64,000 bases of DNA from Olivibacter domesticus (lineage in GTDB: Bacteria; Bacteroidota; Bacteroidia; Sphingobacteriales; Sphingobacteriaceae), in contig NZ_FOAF01000001.1 in NCBI RefSeq assembly GCF_900109575.1, forward strand, positions 1,955,662-2,019,661. Direction: 5' to 3'. A model generated the notes under the pieces. The model worked only from the letters and a program-made list of their open reading frames with translations. It had not been told where the DNA came from and did not search any database. Every line of letters begins with the position of its first letter. Position 1 is the stretch's first letter. Shown piece after piece: positions 18,035-27,196 of the stretch. A program made the position numbers and the translations under genes.

Positions 18035-18727
18035 ATGATTCAAGCCATAGCTGTCGATGATGAGCCTATTGCGTTGGAGGTGATACAAAAACTTGCTGAA
18101 AAGGTTTCTTTTTTGCAAATAAAAGAGACCTTCACAAATGCCTTTCAGGCAATGGAATATTTACAGGTAGAGAAAATCGATTTGCTCTTCCTGGACATTA
18201 AGATGCCGGATATTTCAGGCATCGAATTCTTTAATAGCCTGCATATTAAACCACTGGTCATTTTCACAACGGCTTATGGAGAACATGCACTAACTGGTTT
18301 TGAGTTAGATGCAGTAGATTACCTTTTAAAACCTTTTTCTATTGCACGATTTATAAAGGCTTGCAATAAAACAAGGGAAATTTTGCAGATAAGAAAAGGC
18401 GGATTGGAAACACCAAACTTATTGATAATCAAAACGGGTTATGGACAAATTAAAGTTAATTGCATAGATATCTATTACCTGGAGGCAACGGGTAACTACG
18501 TGACTTTTATAAATAAAGATCAATCAATTATTAGTAGAATGACACTTACGGAATGCATTGATCTCTTACCCAAAGAACAATTTATCCGTATACATAGATC
18601 CTTTATTATAAATATAGATGCTATAGATAAGATGGAAAGACACCAAATTACGATTAATGGATATATACTACCCATTGCTGCCTCCTATAGAAAGTCTTTG
18701 ATTGAATTGTTTGAAAGAAGCAAATAA
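18035..18727 (+). CDS. LytTR-family response regulator
   Basis: 230 residues. Receiver domain 1-120 with acidic pocket DDE near the front, phospho-acceptor Asp54 in LLFLDIKMPD, and the Thr/Lys positions in FTTAYGEHA and LLKPFS. C-terminal LytTR DNA-binding domain about 130-228 (IYYLEATGNYVTFI, RIHRSFIINIDAIDKM). Starts 1 bp after the thioredoxin lipoprotein gene, completing the three-gene operon. The mini ABC transporter on the other side of the 131-bp promoter region is the most obvious target (inference). Confidence 0.88.
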   Translation: MIQAIAVDDEPIALEVIQKLAEKVSFLQIKETFTNAFQAMEYLQVEKIDLLFLDIKMPDISGIEFFNSLHIKPLVIFTTAYGEHALTGFELDAVDYLLKPFSIARFIKACNKTREILQIRKGGLETPNLLIIKTGYGQIKVNCIDIYYLEATGNYVTFINKDQSIISRMTLTECIDLLPKEQFIRIHRSFIINIDAIDKMERHQITINGYILPIAASYRKSLIELFERSK

Positions 18728-18918
18728 TTTATTTAAACCTGCGGATCCGACGTAAGGTCTCCTTTTCAACACCTAGATAATTGGAAAGTCAATATCTCCA
18801 ATTTATCCATCAATCAACATTTAAGGCGTTTTTTTGGGCTCGGTTTAACTCTATTTAAAGGAAAAATATAATAAATATTGTTATATCTCAATAAAGGATT
18901 TAAAAGATTTCTAATCAT

Positions 18919-18990
18919 TAAAAAAAGCAAAAGCCCTGCTTTTTGGGATTGCAGAGCCTTTACCAAAATCAACCTAAACCTATAATTTTA
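18919..18990 (-). terminator. Minus-strand terminator hairpin with conserved leader (element A)
   Basis: The 366-bp gap 18728-19093 holds no gene. On the minus strand, arms GGCTCTGC / GCAGGGC (one mismatch) are followed by a T-rich tail at 18919-18930, which fits termination of the GH172 transcript. The 5' flank AGGTTTAGGTTGATTTTGGTAAAGG resembles the flank of the hairpins at 62405 and 63267. I see no promoter upstream of this copy. Confidence 0.55.
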
Positions 18991-19093
18991 AACAGTTCTT
19001 TGTTTTTTTTGTTTTATCTATTTCTATTTTTATAGGAATCGAAAGACACGCCATCTTCTTTGAGAAATATTAATAAAGATGAGAAACGAATTG

Positions 19094-20998
19094 TTAGTCA
19101 TTCCTAACTAAGATCAGCCGCTCGATTTTCAGCACATTTTTCACGGAACTATCTCCTACATGAAAAGTGATAGCGTCTTTAAAATCATCCAGATCGATAT
19201 TACAGAGATAATGAAATGCCTCTTTTTTTGCTACGGAAGCATGGGCGGACAGCGTATCACTTACCTGTTTCTGCCTTTGCCATATCGTAAATTCAGCACC
19301 CTCGGGTATCCTTTCCAAGTCGGCAAACAATTTATATCTGCCTCTAGGTAAGGTACTCAAGTCCACTTTAAGTTGTCCACCATTTGTAAATTGCCATTCG
19401 TTCCCATTTATTTTTACCTGGCCGCCAATACTATAGCGCATCAATTGAGGGTAGACCATCATAGTATCTGGTAAATAAACGCTTGTTACTAAATTGGATG
19501 GCTCTTGTGTTTGCTTTGCGATAGCCGCATCAGCATAGTAGAGGGCAAGTGAGGTGTAATTTACCGGTTTGTTATTTCTTTCGGGCCCGTGTTCGATGGT
19601 ATGTAAAATTTCTTTTGTAAAGGGCATCTTATCAGTCAAAAATAGACGATATCCGCCCGTTCTAGCATAAGGCAATGAATAATCAAGCGAACCATGTAAG
19701 GGCAAACTCATTTTCCGGTCCCAACGATCTAATAATGCATACCATCCCCCATTAAAGTAATCTTCAGAACCAGTGCCATGTAATCGCATTTCTCCATCTA
19801 TTTCTGTAACATCATCCCCTTCAAAAAATAGCGTCATCCCTGGATCTAAGCCTTGCGCTTGTAGCAATGTACCCACATAATGTCCTTTGCCTTTACCTTC
19901 CAAAAACACATGGGGTTTACCTAATGCTGCGTGCTGATTATCATGCCAAAAGGCATAGAACTTCCCTTCTGTCCGCGGTTTACGCTTTTCATGATTTACA
20001 TAAATTTCGGCCTTAACCCTAACAGGTTTGGTAGATAAATTGGATGTTCTGTAGCGCAAAGCTATTTCAGCTCGGCGATCAAAGGGCATTGGGAAATAGC
20101 AATAATTGACACCATTAGATGATCCTAACAACAAACTTTGCATAGAAGTTTTTCCGAAAGCATATCCAAAAAAGTCAGCCACCGGCGCGTTAATCGCAGG
20201 CATTGTTTCATTATCCCATGTGGCTAACAAATCTATTTGTTTATTTAATCCTTCGAAAGCGTCGGACGGACTCAATTCAAATCCAATAATCCTCCCCCCT
20301 TGTTGAAAATCAACAAGTTTAACCGTTTCACCAGGCGACAATAATGTGTCTATAGTAATATGTTTAATGCTTTGAGTTAGCTCAGTTTTCACTTGTTTCC
20401 ACTTCGCCTCCACCTGCTTTAATGCATTTTTTGCCTGTTCATCAAACGGTAGCCGAAAGTTTTCAACCTGCATATTGTTCGGGTAGGTGTTGTATTGTAT
20501 TTGGTAAAATTGTAATTTCTTACCTCTCAAAATGATTTTGCAGCCCTTGGCATATGGAATAGGAACATAAGAATAATAACCGCCTATTTCATTGCCGCAT
20601 AAAGGGTTTACAAACGGATAAACTTTCCCGGAGAACAAATCTTGAAAGCTTATAGAAAAATTTGCTTTCTCTGAATTTCCGAAATAAAAATCGAGGGTAT
20701 CATTTGTCGGTGTAGGTGTCCAAATCCGATTGATAACGCCATTACCTTTCGCTTCAAATAGAACCAATGTACTATCTACATTGCGTTTGATATAAGAATA
20801 TTTGCCACTAAAACCATCATCGTTCCCGCCCGTTCTATCATAAGAAGAAAATTGCCCGACGGTGGCTTGGCTATAGCTTGGCAAATCTTTAATATCATGC
20901 AGCTTATCTAATTCCGTAACGATATTTATTTTTTTCTGCTGGGCGTATCCCAAAATTAGCAAAAGTTGCATGCCGATTAACAGTGTTGCTTTTTTCAT
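19094..20998 (-). CDS. DUF2961 protein, glycoside hydrolase family 172
   Basis: 634 residues with a signal peptide ending at LGYAQQ, so periplasmic or surface exposed. Matches DUF2961, now GH172, whose characterised members act on fructofuranose dianhydrides and D-arabinofuranosides. Features seen: the opening GNDDGFSGKYSYIKR, GVINRIWTPTP, the sugar-pocket GTGSEDYFNGGWY and the double jelly-roll-like second half (SIGGQVKINGNEW, GRYKLFADLERIPEG). About 630 residues is longer than the roughly 400-residue core, with an extra C-terminal beta domain. Monocistronic as far as visible; no SusC/SusD genes are adjacent, so it is not in an obvious polysaccharide-utilisation locus here. Confidence 0.75.
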   Translation of the reverse strand: MKKATLLIGMQLLLILGYAQQKKINIVTELDKLHDIKDLPSYSQATVGQFSSYDRTGGNDDGFSGKYSYIKRNVDSTLVLFEAKGNGVINRIWTPTPTNDTLDFYFGNSEKANFSISFQDLFSGKVYPFVNPLCGNEIGGYYSYVPIPYAKGCKIILRGKKLQFYQIQYNTYPNNMQVENFRLPFDEQAKNALKQVEAKWKQVKTELTQSIKHITIDTLLSPGETVKLVDFQQGGRIIGFELSPSDAFEGLNKQIDLLATWDNETMPAINAPVADFFGYAFGKTSMQSLLLGSSNGVNYCYFPMPFDRRAEIALRYRTSNLSTKPVRVKAEIYVNHEKRKPRTEGKFYAFWHDNQHAALGKPHVFLEGKGKGHYVGTLLQAQGLDPGMTLFFEGDDVTEIDGEMRLHGTGSEDYFNGGWYALLDRWDRKMSLPLHGSLDYSLPYARTGGYRLFLTDKMPFTKEILHTIEHGPERNNKPVNYTSLALYYADAAIAKQTQEPSNLVTSVYLPDTMMVYPQLMRYSIGGQVKINGNEWQFTNGGQLKVDLSTLPRGRYKLFADLERIPEGAEFTIWQRQKQVSDTLSAHASVAKKEAFHYLCNIDLDDFKDAITFHVGDSSVKNVLKIERLILVRND

Positions 20999-21216
20999 AA
21001 TTAGGCCTTTGTAGGAGTATTTAATCGATAAAGCAACTAATATAGTAAAGACAAGCGATTTAGAGAAATTATTTATTTAAGACATTAGTGGCTAATCTAA
21101 ATTTGCATTTTGGTATTAAAAAAAACGGCTTATCAGCTCGATAATAGCTGAAAGTGGCCTCATAAACATTTGGCTAATAACATTTAATTATTTATAAATA
21201 ATTGATTTTACCCAGT

Positions 21217-21288
21217 ATTTTACAAAATATTGTAAAATTTATGTGCACCGGCTTTTCGTCATAAAGAATTAGTTTTACGACAGTAAAA
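21217..21288. promoter_or_regulatory. Two related TTTTAC/GTAAAA palindromes
   Basis: ATTTTACAA-AATA-TTGTAAAAT (21217-21238) has perfect 9-bp arms, and TTTTAC-GACA-GTAAAA (21273-21288) ends directly before the ATG of the next gene. A further half-site TTTTAC lies at 21206. Sharing the same half-site at two places suggests an operator for a dimeric repressor, perhaps autoregulation; unproven. The rest of the 290-bp gap to the GH172 start holds only a small hairpin TCAGCT/AGCTGA. Confidence 0.35.
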
Positions 21289-21588
21289 ATGACTAAAATG
21301 GAGAACTTCGTTGCCTTAAAAGATTTTCATAATCATTTGAAGAAATATTTCTTAAAACATCCAGAAAAGTTACCGCAGGGGATTAACACTGGTGGTTTAA
21401 TCGTCAAACCGATACAAAGCGCATGGACAGATAACCGCCTTGAAAGCAATCATCAATATATAAGATACATAGATGTCATGTTCGCCGGGAACGAGAGTAC
21501 GTTGGACAATTCTTTCCATAGCTTTATAATAACTTATTCGAAAGATGATAGTATTCTTGATGTCATGAAAATGGAATTCGTTAAATAA
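21289..21588 (+). CDS. Hypothetical protein, 99 residues
   Basis: No family recognised. Soluble, mixed alpha/beta pattern, rich in His and Asn (HNHLKKYFLKHPEKL, DNRLESNHQYIRYIDVMFAG). Starts at 21289 or at the second ATG, 21298. It is a single-gene unit: palindromes at its start and a strong bidirectional terminator 19 bp after its stop support a real gene. Confidence 0.6.
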   Translation: MTKMENFVALKDFHNHLKKYFLKHPEKLPQGINTGGLIVKPIQSAWTDNRLESNHQYIRYIDVMFAGNESTLDNSFHSFIITYSKDDSILDVMKMEFVK

Positions 21589-21606
21589 TCTTCCAAACCT
21601 AATGTT

Positions 21607-21630
21607 GAAAAGCCCCAAATGGGGCTTTTC
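21607..21630. terminator. Bidirectional terminator
   Basis: Perfect 10-bp stem GAAAAGCCCC / GGGGCTTTTC with a 4-nt loop AAAT, between the convergent 99-residue gene and the EamA transporter. Confidence 0.8.
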
Positions 21631-21695
21631 GTTTCTTTACCTGTTTACTATTTTCTTAATTACAAACACTAATAACTGGAGGTGAATTTTCACGC

Positions 21696-22607
21696 TTAAA
21701 TTATTTTGTATTTAAGCGGATTATCAGCTTTCCAATTTGATAAGTTCATCCATATAATGGCTAGGAGCATCCATGCAACCCCAAACCACTGCAAGAAACT
21801 TATCTCTTCATGTAAGAAAAAATGGGCGCTAACAACAGCGACAGGTAATTCTGCCGTCATTAGGATGCTGCTTAAACCTATTCCAATTTTTGGAATCCCC
21901 TTGGCAAATAAAACAGGCGGTATAATTGTACCAAAAAGTGCAAGAAAGGCAGTCCATTTAATTAACCTCCCATCAAAATAATTTGCGTAAAGAAGATCTT
22001 CAAGATTAAAAAATAAAATCCCAAGTGCTGAACCTGTCATGATGACTGCACTTTTATAAATAGTAGGCAAGCCCTTTCCTACTCTACTATTGGCTACAAT
22101 ATAGCAGGCATACAGTAAGGATGATAACAAGGCCAAAACTATCCCTTTTAAGGAAAAAACCTGTGTGCTTTTGCCTAACGCTCCACCAGCCATTAAGGTT
22201 CCACAAAGTATTAAAACAGCAATTATTATATGGCCTTGTTTAGGTTTTACTTTAAAGCATAACCATTCAACTAATATTCCTAACCAAGTAAACTGCATCA
22301 ATATTACGATGGCTAATGATGCATTAATATAATATACCGAGCGGTAATAAATATATGTTGTTAATCCGATTGCTACACCTGTAAGTAGAAGGGTATACAA
22401 ATTTTTAAACGAAACAATAACCGATGGTTTATCTGTCCGCCCCTTTTGAAGATAATGCATAAACCACAAACATATCGCCCCAATGAAAGCTTGAAGGAAC
22501 GCTATCTGCGAAGTGTGATACCCTTCCTGATAGGCCAATTTAACAAAAGTAGAAAGAACACCGAAGCAGCAAGCCCCAGCAAAAACGATAAAAAAATATT
22601 TGAACAT
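21696..22607 (-). CDS. EamA/DMT-family transporter
   Basis: 303 residues with ten hydrophobic segments in two EamA repeats (e.g. FKYFFIVFAGACCFGVLST at the start, GIVLALLSSLLYACYIVANS at the repeat start, ILMTAELPVAVVSAHFFLHEE near the end, the typical EamA tail). Inner-membrane exporter of metabolites or drugs; specificity cannot be read from the sequence. Confidence 0.85.
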   Translation of the reverse strand: MFKYFFIVFAGACCFGVLSTFVKLAYQEGYHTSQIAFLQAFIGAICLWFMHYLQKGRTDKPSVIVSFKNLYTLLLTGVAIGLTTYIYYRSVYYINASLAIVILMQFTWLGILVEWLCFKVKPKQGHIIIAVLILCGTLMAGGALGKSTQVFSLKGIVLALLSSLLYACYIVANSRVGKGLPTIYKSAVIMTGSALGILFFNLEDLLYANYFDGRLIKWTAFLALFGTIIPPVLFAKGIPKIGIGLSSILMTAELPVAVVSAHFFLHEEISFLQWFGVAWMLLAIIWMNLSNWKADNPLKYKII

Positions 22608-22970
22608 AATGTCCTTGTTGCTAACATGAATAATTTGATTGATAAAATTTGATCACAAAGCAATTTTAGAAAAAGGGAATCCATAAGCCTATCTTGAAAC
22701 AAGCCTTGAAAAAATGAATTGCTTTGTTAGTTAAGCAACTGGAGGGGGAAGAACATTAAAAGTTGTAAACTTGCTCATTGAAATAAAACGCTTAACTCAA
22801 ATTAAAGTAAATTATCTTTTATATGCAAATTTGAATCCGCATACATCATAGACCTTCAGCCAAGTTATCTCGATTCTGTATAGCTAAGTGCTGGAAATAC
22901 CTTATTATTGTAATCAAATTTTGTGTAAGCTTAGCATTTGGCAGCTTTTATTTACATATTAAAACGTAAA
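22608..22970. other. Intergenic region with an 11-bp inverted repeat
   Basis: The 360 bp between the divergent EamA and epimerase genes contain ACAAAGCAATT (22655-22665) and its perfect complement AATTGCTTTGT (22717-22727), 51 bp apart, with a small CTTG/CAAG hairpin between. Could fold as a long hairpin in a leader transcript. No ORF and no strong promoter consensus recognised. Confidence 0.35.
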
Positions 22971-23954
22971 ATGAAAATTTTAGTTACCGGAAGTAGCGGT
23001 CATTTAGGGGAAGCTTTAGTTAGGACGCTTAGAACAAGTAATCATGAGGTGGTTGGCATTGACGTGATTCCTTCTGCATTCACAGACAAAGTGGGGTCAA
23101 TTGCTGACCGACAATTTGTTAAACAATGCATGAAGGGAATAAATGCAGTTATGCATACAGCCACTCTTCATAAGCCCCATGTTGCCACGCATAGCAACCA
23201 ACAATTTATCGACACCAATATTAGCGGAACACTTAATTTACTGGAGGAGGACCTAGCTGCTGGAATAGATGCTTTTATTTTCACAAGTACTACTAGCACC
23301 TTTGGCGGCGCAATGGTACCAAGAAAAGGTCAACCCGCGGTATGGATAACGGAAGAGGTCGTTCCTATTCCAAAAAACATTTACGGTGTCACTAAAACTA
23401 CAGCCGAGAACCTATGTGAACTATTCTCTAGGAATCACAGTCTTCCTAACATTGTATTAAGAACTTCGCGATTTTTTCCAGAAGATGATGATCAGGAACA
23501 AACAAGATTAGCTTATGAAAATGACAATACAAAGGTCAACGAATTGCTTTATAGACGCGTAGACCTAATGGACGTTGTAAGCGCTCATTTAAAAGCTTTA
23601 GAAAAGGCTTCGTCAATTGGCTTCGGAAAATATATTATAAGTGCCACTACGCCATTTACCTACGATGATTTATCCGAGCTGACATCTGATGCTCCCAAAG
23701 TCGTAAAAAGATTGTACCCCGATTACGCTGAATTATTCAAAGATAAGGAATGGAAGATGTTTCCCTCTATTGAGAGAGTATATGTAAATGAACGGGCGAG
23801 AAAGGAACTCGATTGGCAACCAAAGCATGATTTTCGTTATGCACTTGACTGTATAAAATCGGGCATAGATTATAGAAGTGCTTTATCAATTAAAACAGGA
23901 TCGAAAGGCTACCATACAAAGAAGTTTGAAAAGGGCCCCTATCCTATTAAGTGA
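22971..23954 (+). CDS. NAD(P)-dependent epimerase/dehydratase, extended SDR
   Basis: 327 residues from the ATG at 22971, which opens directly at the Rossmann motif MKILVTGSSGHLGEAL; an in-frame ATG at 22938 would add 11 non-conserved residues. NAD(P)-binding GxxGxxG is present, with the catalytic Tyr-Lys in the YGVTKTTAE segment and a Ser/Thr region FTSTTSTFGG. Extended SDRs epimerise or dehydrate nucleotide sugars or reduce small carbonyls. No sugar-pathway neighbours here, so the substrate is open. Confidence 0.8.
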   Translation: MKILVTGSSGHLGEALVRTLRTSNHEVVGIDVIPSAFTDKVGSIADRQFVKQCMKGINAVMHTATLHKPHVATHSNQQFIDTNISGTLNLLEEDLAAGIDAFIFTSTTSTFGGAMVPRKGQPAVWITEEVVPIPKNIYGVTKTTAENLCELFSRNHSLPNIVLRTSRFFPEDDDQEQTRLAYENDNTKVNELLYRRVDLMDVVSAHLKALEKASSIGFGKYIISATTPFTYDDLSELTSDAPKVVKRLYPDYAELFKDKEWKMFPSIERVYVNERARKELDWQPKHDFRYALDCIKSGIDYRSALSIKTGSKGYHTKKFEKGPYPIK

Positions 23955-23984
23955 TGTTATGACTTAAATAGTAACCTTAAGCCT

Positions 23985-24890
23985 TTATAACCAAGGGGTT
24001 TCATATATAGCTTTATAATTTGCTTCTTCTATAAACTCAATGCCCATACTCTTCAGAAAAATAGTTTTTCCAAGCGTTCTGTTATCGGGTTTATCTACAT
24101 GTGTTGAAATATACCAACCTTTTTTTGCCTGCTTGTTAAATTGCTTGAAATAACGCGCACGCTCGATAAGCAGCCATCGTAAAAACACTTCATTTTCATT
24201 GAGTCCTAAGCCAATAATACATAGTGATTTCTTAAAAATGATATCAAGCCACGTTTGCTGTCCGTTCCAGTTTCCATTATTCTTTATGTTAAATAATCGC
24301 CCCTTACCTTTATGTAAATAAGCTCTCGCCTTTTCAACACTCCCCATATACTGAGAAAGACCAAGACGGATACTCCTTGGATATTGCGTAATGCCATTGA
24401 TATACCATATACCAAAACCGCTCGTCGGACTTTCGAGCGCTTTATCCCCAAAATAAGCCTTCCAAGGATAATAGTCGGTAAAGCCTTCATCACTCTTTAA
24501 AAAACGTTGTTTTAGGTTTAACGATCGAGGAAGCAATAAATCAAAATTGGTCGTTAAGACAGGGATATCCAATTCCTCAAGCTTTTTTGCAAACCGACGA
24601 TGATGATCGAGGTAGCTCCATTGATCAAGAAGTTTTGCCGCTTGTTTTTGAATAGAATAATCAGCAGCAGAATAATCTGACTTAGAAAGATCTAACAAAT
24701 CGTAAAACTCTGTAACCGTCACTCCTTCGGGCATTTTACTATAAACACCCGGATTAAACGTTTTCCATAAATCAATTAATAGGTCATCCCATGAAAACCC
24801 ACCCTTTTGCTCTAAATAACGATTTATACCATTTCCAACTATTATGGCTATATCGTCTTTGTTGCTTTCTATAAGTTGTTTTAGAGCCAT
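23985..24890 (-). CDS. SIR2-like domain protein with altered catalytic motif
   Basis: 301 residues, soluble. SIR2-like landmarks: nucleotide-binding IIVGNGINRYL (17-26), TTNFDLLL (113-120), PRSIRLGLSQYMG (171-183) and SLCIIGLGLNENEVFLRWLL (222-241), the usual SIR2_2 order. In the related family I know of, the segment before PxSIxLG reads W-H-x-H-G and carries the catalytic His; here it is IWYING (161-166), so both histidines are replaced. SIR2-like NADases are common anti-phage effectors, but this protein has no partner domain and may be inactive or a binding protein. The next gene is an O-methyltransferase in the same orientation (6-bp gap). Confidence 0.65.
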   Translation of the reverse strand: MALKQLIESNKDDIAIIVGNGINRYLEQKGGFSWDDLLIDLWKTFNPGVYSKMPEGVTVTEFYDLLDLSKSDYSAADYSIQKQAAKLLDQWSYLDHHRRFAKKLEELDIPVLTTNFDLLLPRSLNLKQRFLKSDEGFTDYYPWKAYFGDKALESPTSGFGIWYINGITQYPRSIRLGLSQYMGSVEKARAYLHKGKGRLFNIKNNGNWNGQQTWLDIIFKKSLCIIGLGLNENEVFLRWLLIERARYFKQFNKQAKKGWYISTHVDKPDNRTLGKTIFLKSMGIEFIEEANYKAIYETPWL

Positions 24891-24896
24891 TTTACT

Positions 24897-25475
24897 TTAT
24901 TTCTTTACGGCAATGATAATCCCCGATGCCCACATCAGTTTTGTTATCGCTAAATTTTCTTTTTTTTCAAGATCTTTAATAAGGTTCAATGCTTTCTCCT
25001 GGTGTCCCTCTGGCCAATTAGCCTGCGGAAGCATATCATCAATGATATAAAATCCACCCGGATTCATCATATCCAATACTTCGTCCAAAAGCAAATATTT
25101 ACCATGCCATGTATCAGCAAAAATATAGTCGAACCGCTGATTTCTATTTTCTTCAATCCACACAGCCCCATCGTTTAAAACAAGCTCTAGACGCTTGTCT
25201 CTACTCAGAAAATTCGAAGCGATATTTAAAAACGCACTATCATTATCAATTGAAACCAAAGAGGACGCTTGATCCATACCAGCCAAAATCCAAGTAGTAG
25301 ACAACCCCGTCCCAGTTCCTAATTCAAGAAACTTTGCAGAAGTCTTGCTACTAGCAAGTGTTCTCAGTAAGGAACAGGTAAGGACTTCGGAGGCCATAGA
25401 AAATCCTGCCTTTTTAGTTGCTTCTAAAATAGCTGTATAAGCACTCGGAAAAGGTTGATTTATTTCTTGATTCAT
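24897..25475 (-). CDS. Class I SAM-dependent O-methyltransferase
   Basis: 192 residues from the ATG at 25475; an ATG at 25493 would add six residues. Methyltransferase_24/O-methyltransferase-like: motif I ARFLELGTGTGLSTTWIL variant (FLELGTGTGLS), acidic SIDNDS after strand 2, and DYIFADTWHGKYLLLDEVL with a metal-ligand-like Asp. Probably methylates a small molecule. Co-oriented and nearly contiguous with the SIR2-like gene downstream. Confidence 0.75.
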   Translation of the reverse strand: MNQEINQPFPSAYTAILEATKKAGFSMASEVLTCSLLRTLASSKTSAKFLELGTGTGLSTTWILAGMDQASSLVSIDNDSAFLNIASNFLSRDKRLELVLNDGAVWIEENRNQRFDYIFADTWHGKYLLLDEVLDMMNPGGFYIIDDMLPQANWPEGHQEKALNLIKDLEKKENLAITKLMWASGIIIAVKK

Positions 25476-25663
25476 ATATATTGAATTAAACATACGGAAA
25501 AATTAGCTGCATTGTCCGGCAAAGTGAAAATTACCAAATAAATCATCAAATAAATAATAAAAGTCCTTATTCTCAATATTTGTACAACGAAATTCACAAA
25601 AAACGTAAACATTACGCTTAAATTTTTGTTACTTAGTGACTACTAATTAATCTTAAACGAATT

Positions 25664-26782
25664 ATGAAATCACGCCGAGACTTTATCCATAAGCTTGCTT
25701 TATCTGCAGCAGCGATACCTTTTTTTCCATCACAATTTCCATTGCACGATTTAAATCCTCTTAACAACAGCCAAGAAGGCACGGTCTTAAGGGTTGCTAT
25801 CATGGGATTAGGGGGCTATGGAACACGTGTAGGTGAGGCTATACAAGAATGTCAGCGGGTTAAACTTGTTGGAGTTATTAGTGGCACCCCAGCTAAAATA
25901 AAAAATTGGCAGGCGAAGTATAATATACCGGAAAAAAATTGTTACAACTATGAAAATTTCGATAATATAAAAGATAATCCTGATATCGATGCAGTTTATG
26001 TAATTACCCCAAACGCCCTTCATCATGATCAGGTAATTAGGGTCGCTAAAGCTGGTAAACATGTTATATGCGAAAAACCGATGGCCCTAAATGCACAAGA
26101 GGGCAAAGAAATGGTAGATGCCTGCAAAAATGCCAATGTTAAATTATTGGTGGGATATCGTATGCATTTCGAGGCTAAAACATTAGAAGTGGTGAATATG
26201 CGTCAAAAGGGAGACTTTGGTAAAATTATGTTCTTTCAAGGTCTATCGGGATTTAAAATAGGTGATCCTAACCAGTGGCGATTAAATAAGGCCTTGGCTG
26301 GTGGAGGTGCAATGATGGATATAGGTATTTATGCCTTAAATGGCGCACGCTATATGGTTGGCGAAGAACCATCCTGGTTAACCGCCCAAGAAACGAAAAC
26401 GGATATGGTAAAATTCAAAGACGGTGTGGATGAAACCATTCAGTTTCAGTTAGGTTTTCCAAGTGGCGCAGTAGCTTCCTGTTTATCAACTTATAATATG
26501 AATTACCTAGATCGCTTCTATTTAAATGGGGAGAAGGGCTTTGCTGAGTTACAGCCTTCAACTGGGTATGGTCCTATTGAAGGACGTACACACCTTGGAA
26601 AACTCACTCAACCACATACGACACATCAAGCTAAACAGATGGATGAAATGGCAGGAATTATTTTCGATGGTAAAAAACCAATTGTGCCCGTTGATGGCGA
26701 GGAAGGATTAAAGGACCTTAAAATTATTGATGCTATTTATCAAGCTTGCAAAACAGGAGAAAAATTGAAATTAAACAGCTAA
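25664..26782 (+). CDS. Gfo/Idh/MocA-family oxidoreductase with Tat-like signal
   Basis: 372 residues. Begins MKSRRDFIHKLALSAAAIP: twin Arg plus hydrophobic stretch, the Tat signal typical of glucose-fructose oxidoreductase-like periplasmic enzymes, which export with bound NADP. The Rossmann GLGGYGTRVGEAI follows, then the conserved CEKPMALN (catalytic Lys region, about residue 145) and the GGAMMDIGIYALNGARYM segment of the C-terminal domain. Acts on a sugar; substrate unknown. Stands alone. Confidence 0.85.
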   Translation: MKSRRDFIHKLALSAAAIPFFPSQFPLHDLNPLNNSQEGTVLRVAIMGLGGYGTRVGEAIQECQRVKLVGVISGTPAKIKNWQAKYNIPEKNCYNYENFDNIKDNPDIDAVYVITPNALHHDQVIRVAKAGKHVICEKPMALNAQEGKEMVDACKNANVKLLVGYRMHFEAKTLEVVNMRQKGDFGKIMFFQGLSGFKIGDPNQWRLNKALAGGGAMMDIGIYALNGARYMVGEEPSWLTAQETKTDMVKFKDGVDETIQFQLGFPSGAVASCLSTYNMNYLDRFYLNGEKGFAELQPSTGYGPIEGRTHLGKLTQPHTTHQAKQMDEMAGIIFDGKKPIVPVDGEEGLKDLKIIDAIYQACKTGEKLKLNS

Positions 26783-26929
26783 ATTTATTATTTTTTTGAT
26801 CTAATAAATTGATGATAATGAAGTGTTTTCATTTTTTTATCTAATAATTAACCAACTTAAGAGCATTTTTCATCAAAGGGATGTTCTATATGTGCTACCA
26901 ATTTCGTATTTTTAGCAGGTCAATTTAAT

Positions 26930-27196
26930 ATGAGAACACCCAACGAATCATTCGATAACGGTTTATTACATCAGGGGCAATTGCTTCGGATCACCTACAA
27001 TAATATAGATCATCAATTCAGAATAGTTAAACCTTCACACATTAAAGTATCTACTAATGAAATAGAAATTCAGTTGGATGGTTTTAATAAAATACTTCAA
27101 CGAGAAGGGAGAAATTGGGTTTTTGAAGATCCAGATGCAGATCAGGATTTTGCAAACGCCATTGGAAGGCTGATATGCTTGAGATATAGGCTTTAG
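26930..27196 (+). CDS. Small conserved-looking hypothetical protein
   Basis: 88 residues, acidic, soluble, no signal. The beta-rich front (GQLLRITYNNIDHQFRIVKPSHIKVSTNEIEIQLDG) followed by GRNWVFEDPDADQDFANAIGR suggests one small folded domain. No function recognised. Single gene with 147 bp upstream and 267 bp downstream that hold no other gene, only a small hairpin CTCATTT/AAATGAG near 27358-27381. Confidence 0.6.
   Translation: MRTPNESFDNGLLHQGQLLRITYNNIDHQFRIVKPSHIKVSTNEIEIQLDGFNKILQREGRNWVFEDPDADQDFANAIGRLICLRYRL

Noticed and set aside
18919-18990. Element A as an independent small RNA
   Set aside because: No promoter is visible upstream and it sits where the GH172 terminator is expected, so it is listed as a terminator with a related flank.
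23985-25475. SIR2-like plus O-methyltransferase as a two-gene anti-phage system
   Set aside because: The adjacent enzyme is a small-molecule methyltransferase and no other defence gene is near; the SIR2 catalytic motif is altered. Kept only as a single-gene observation.
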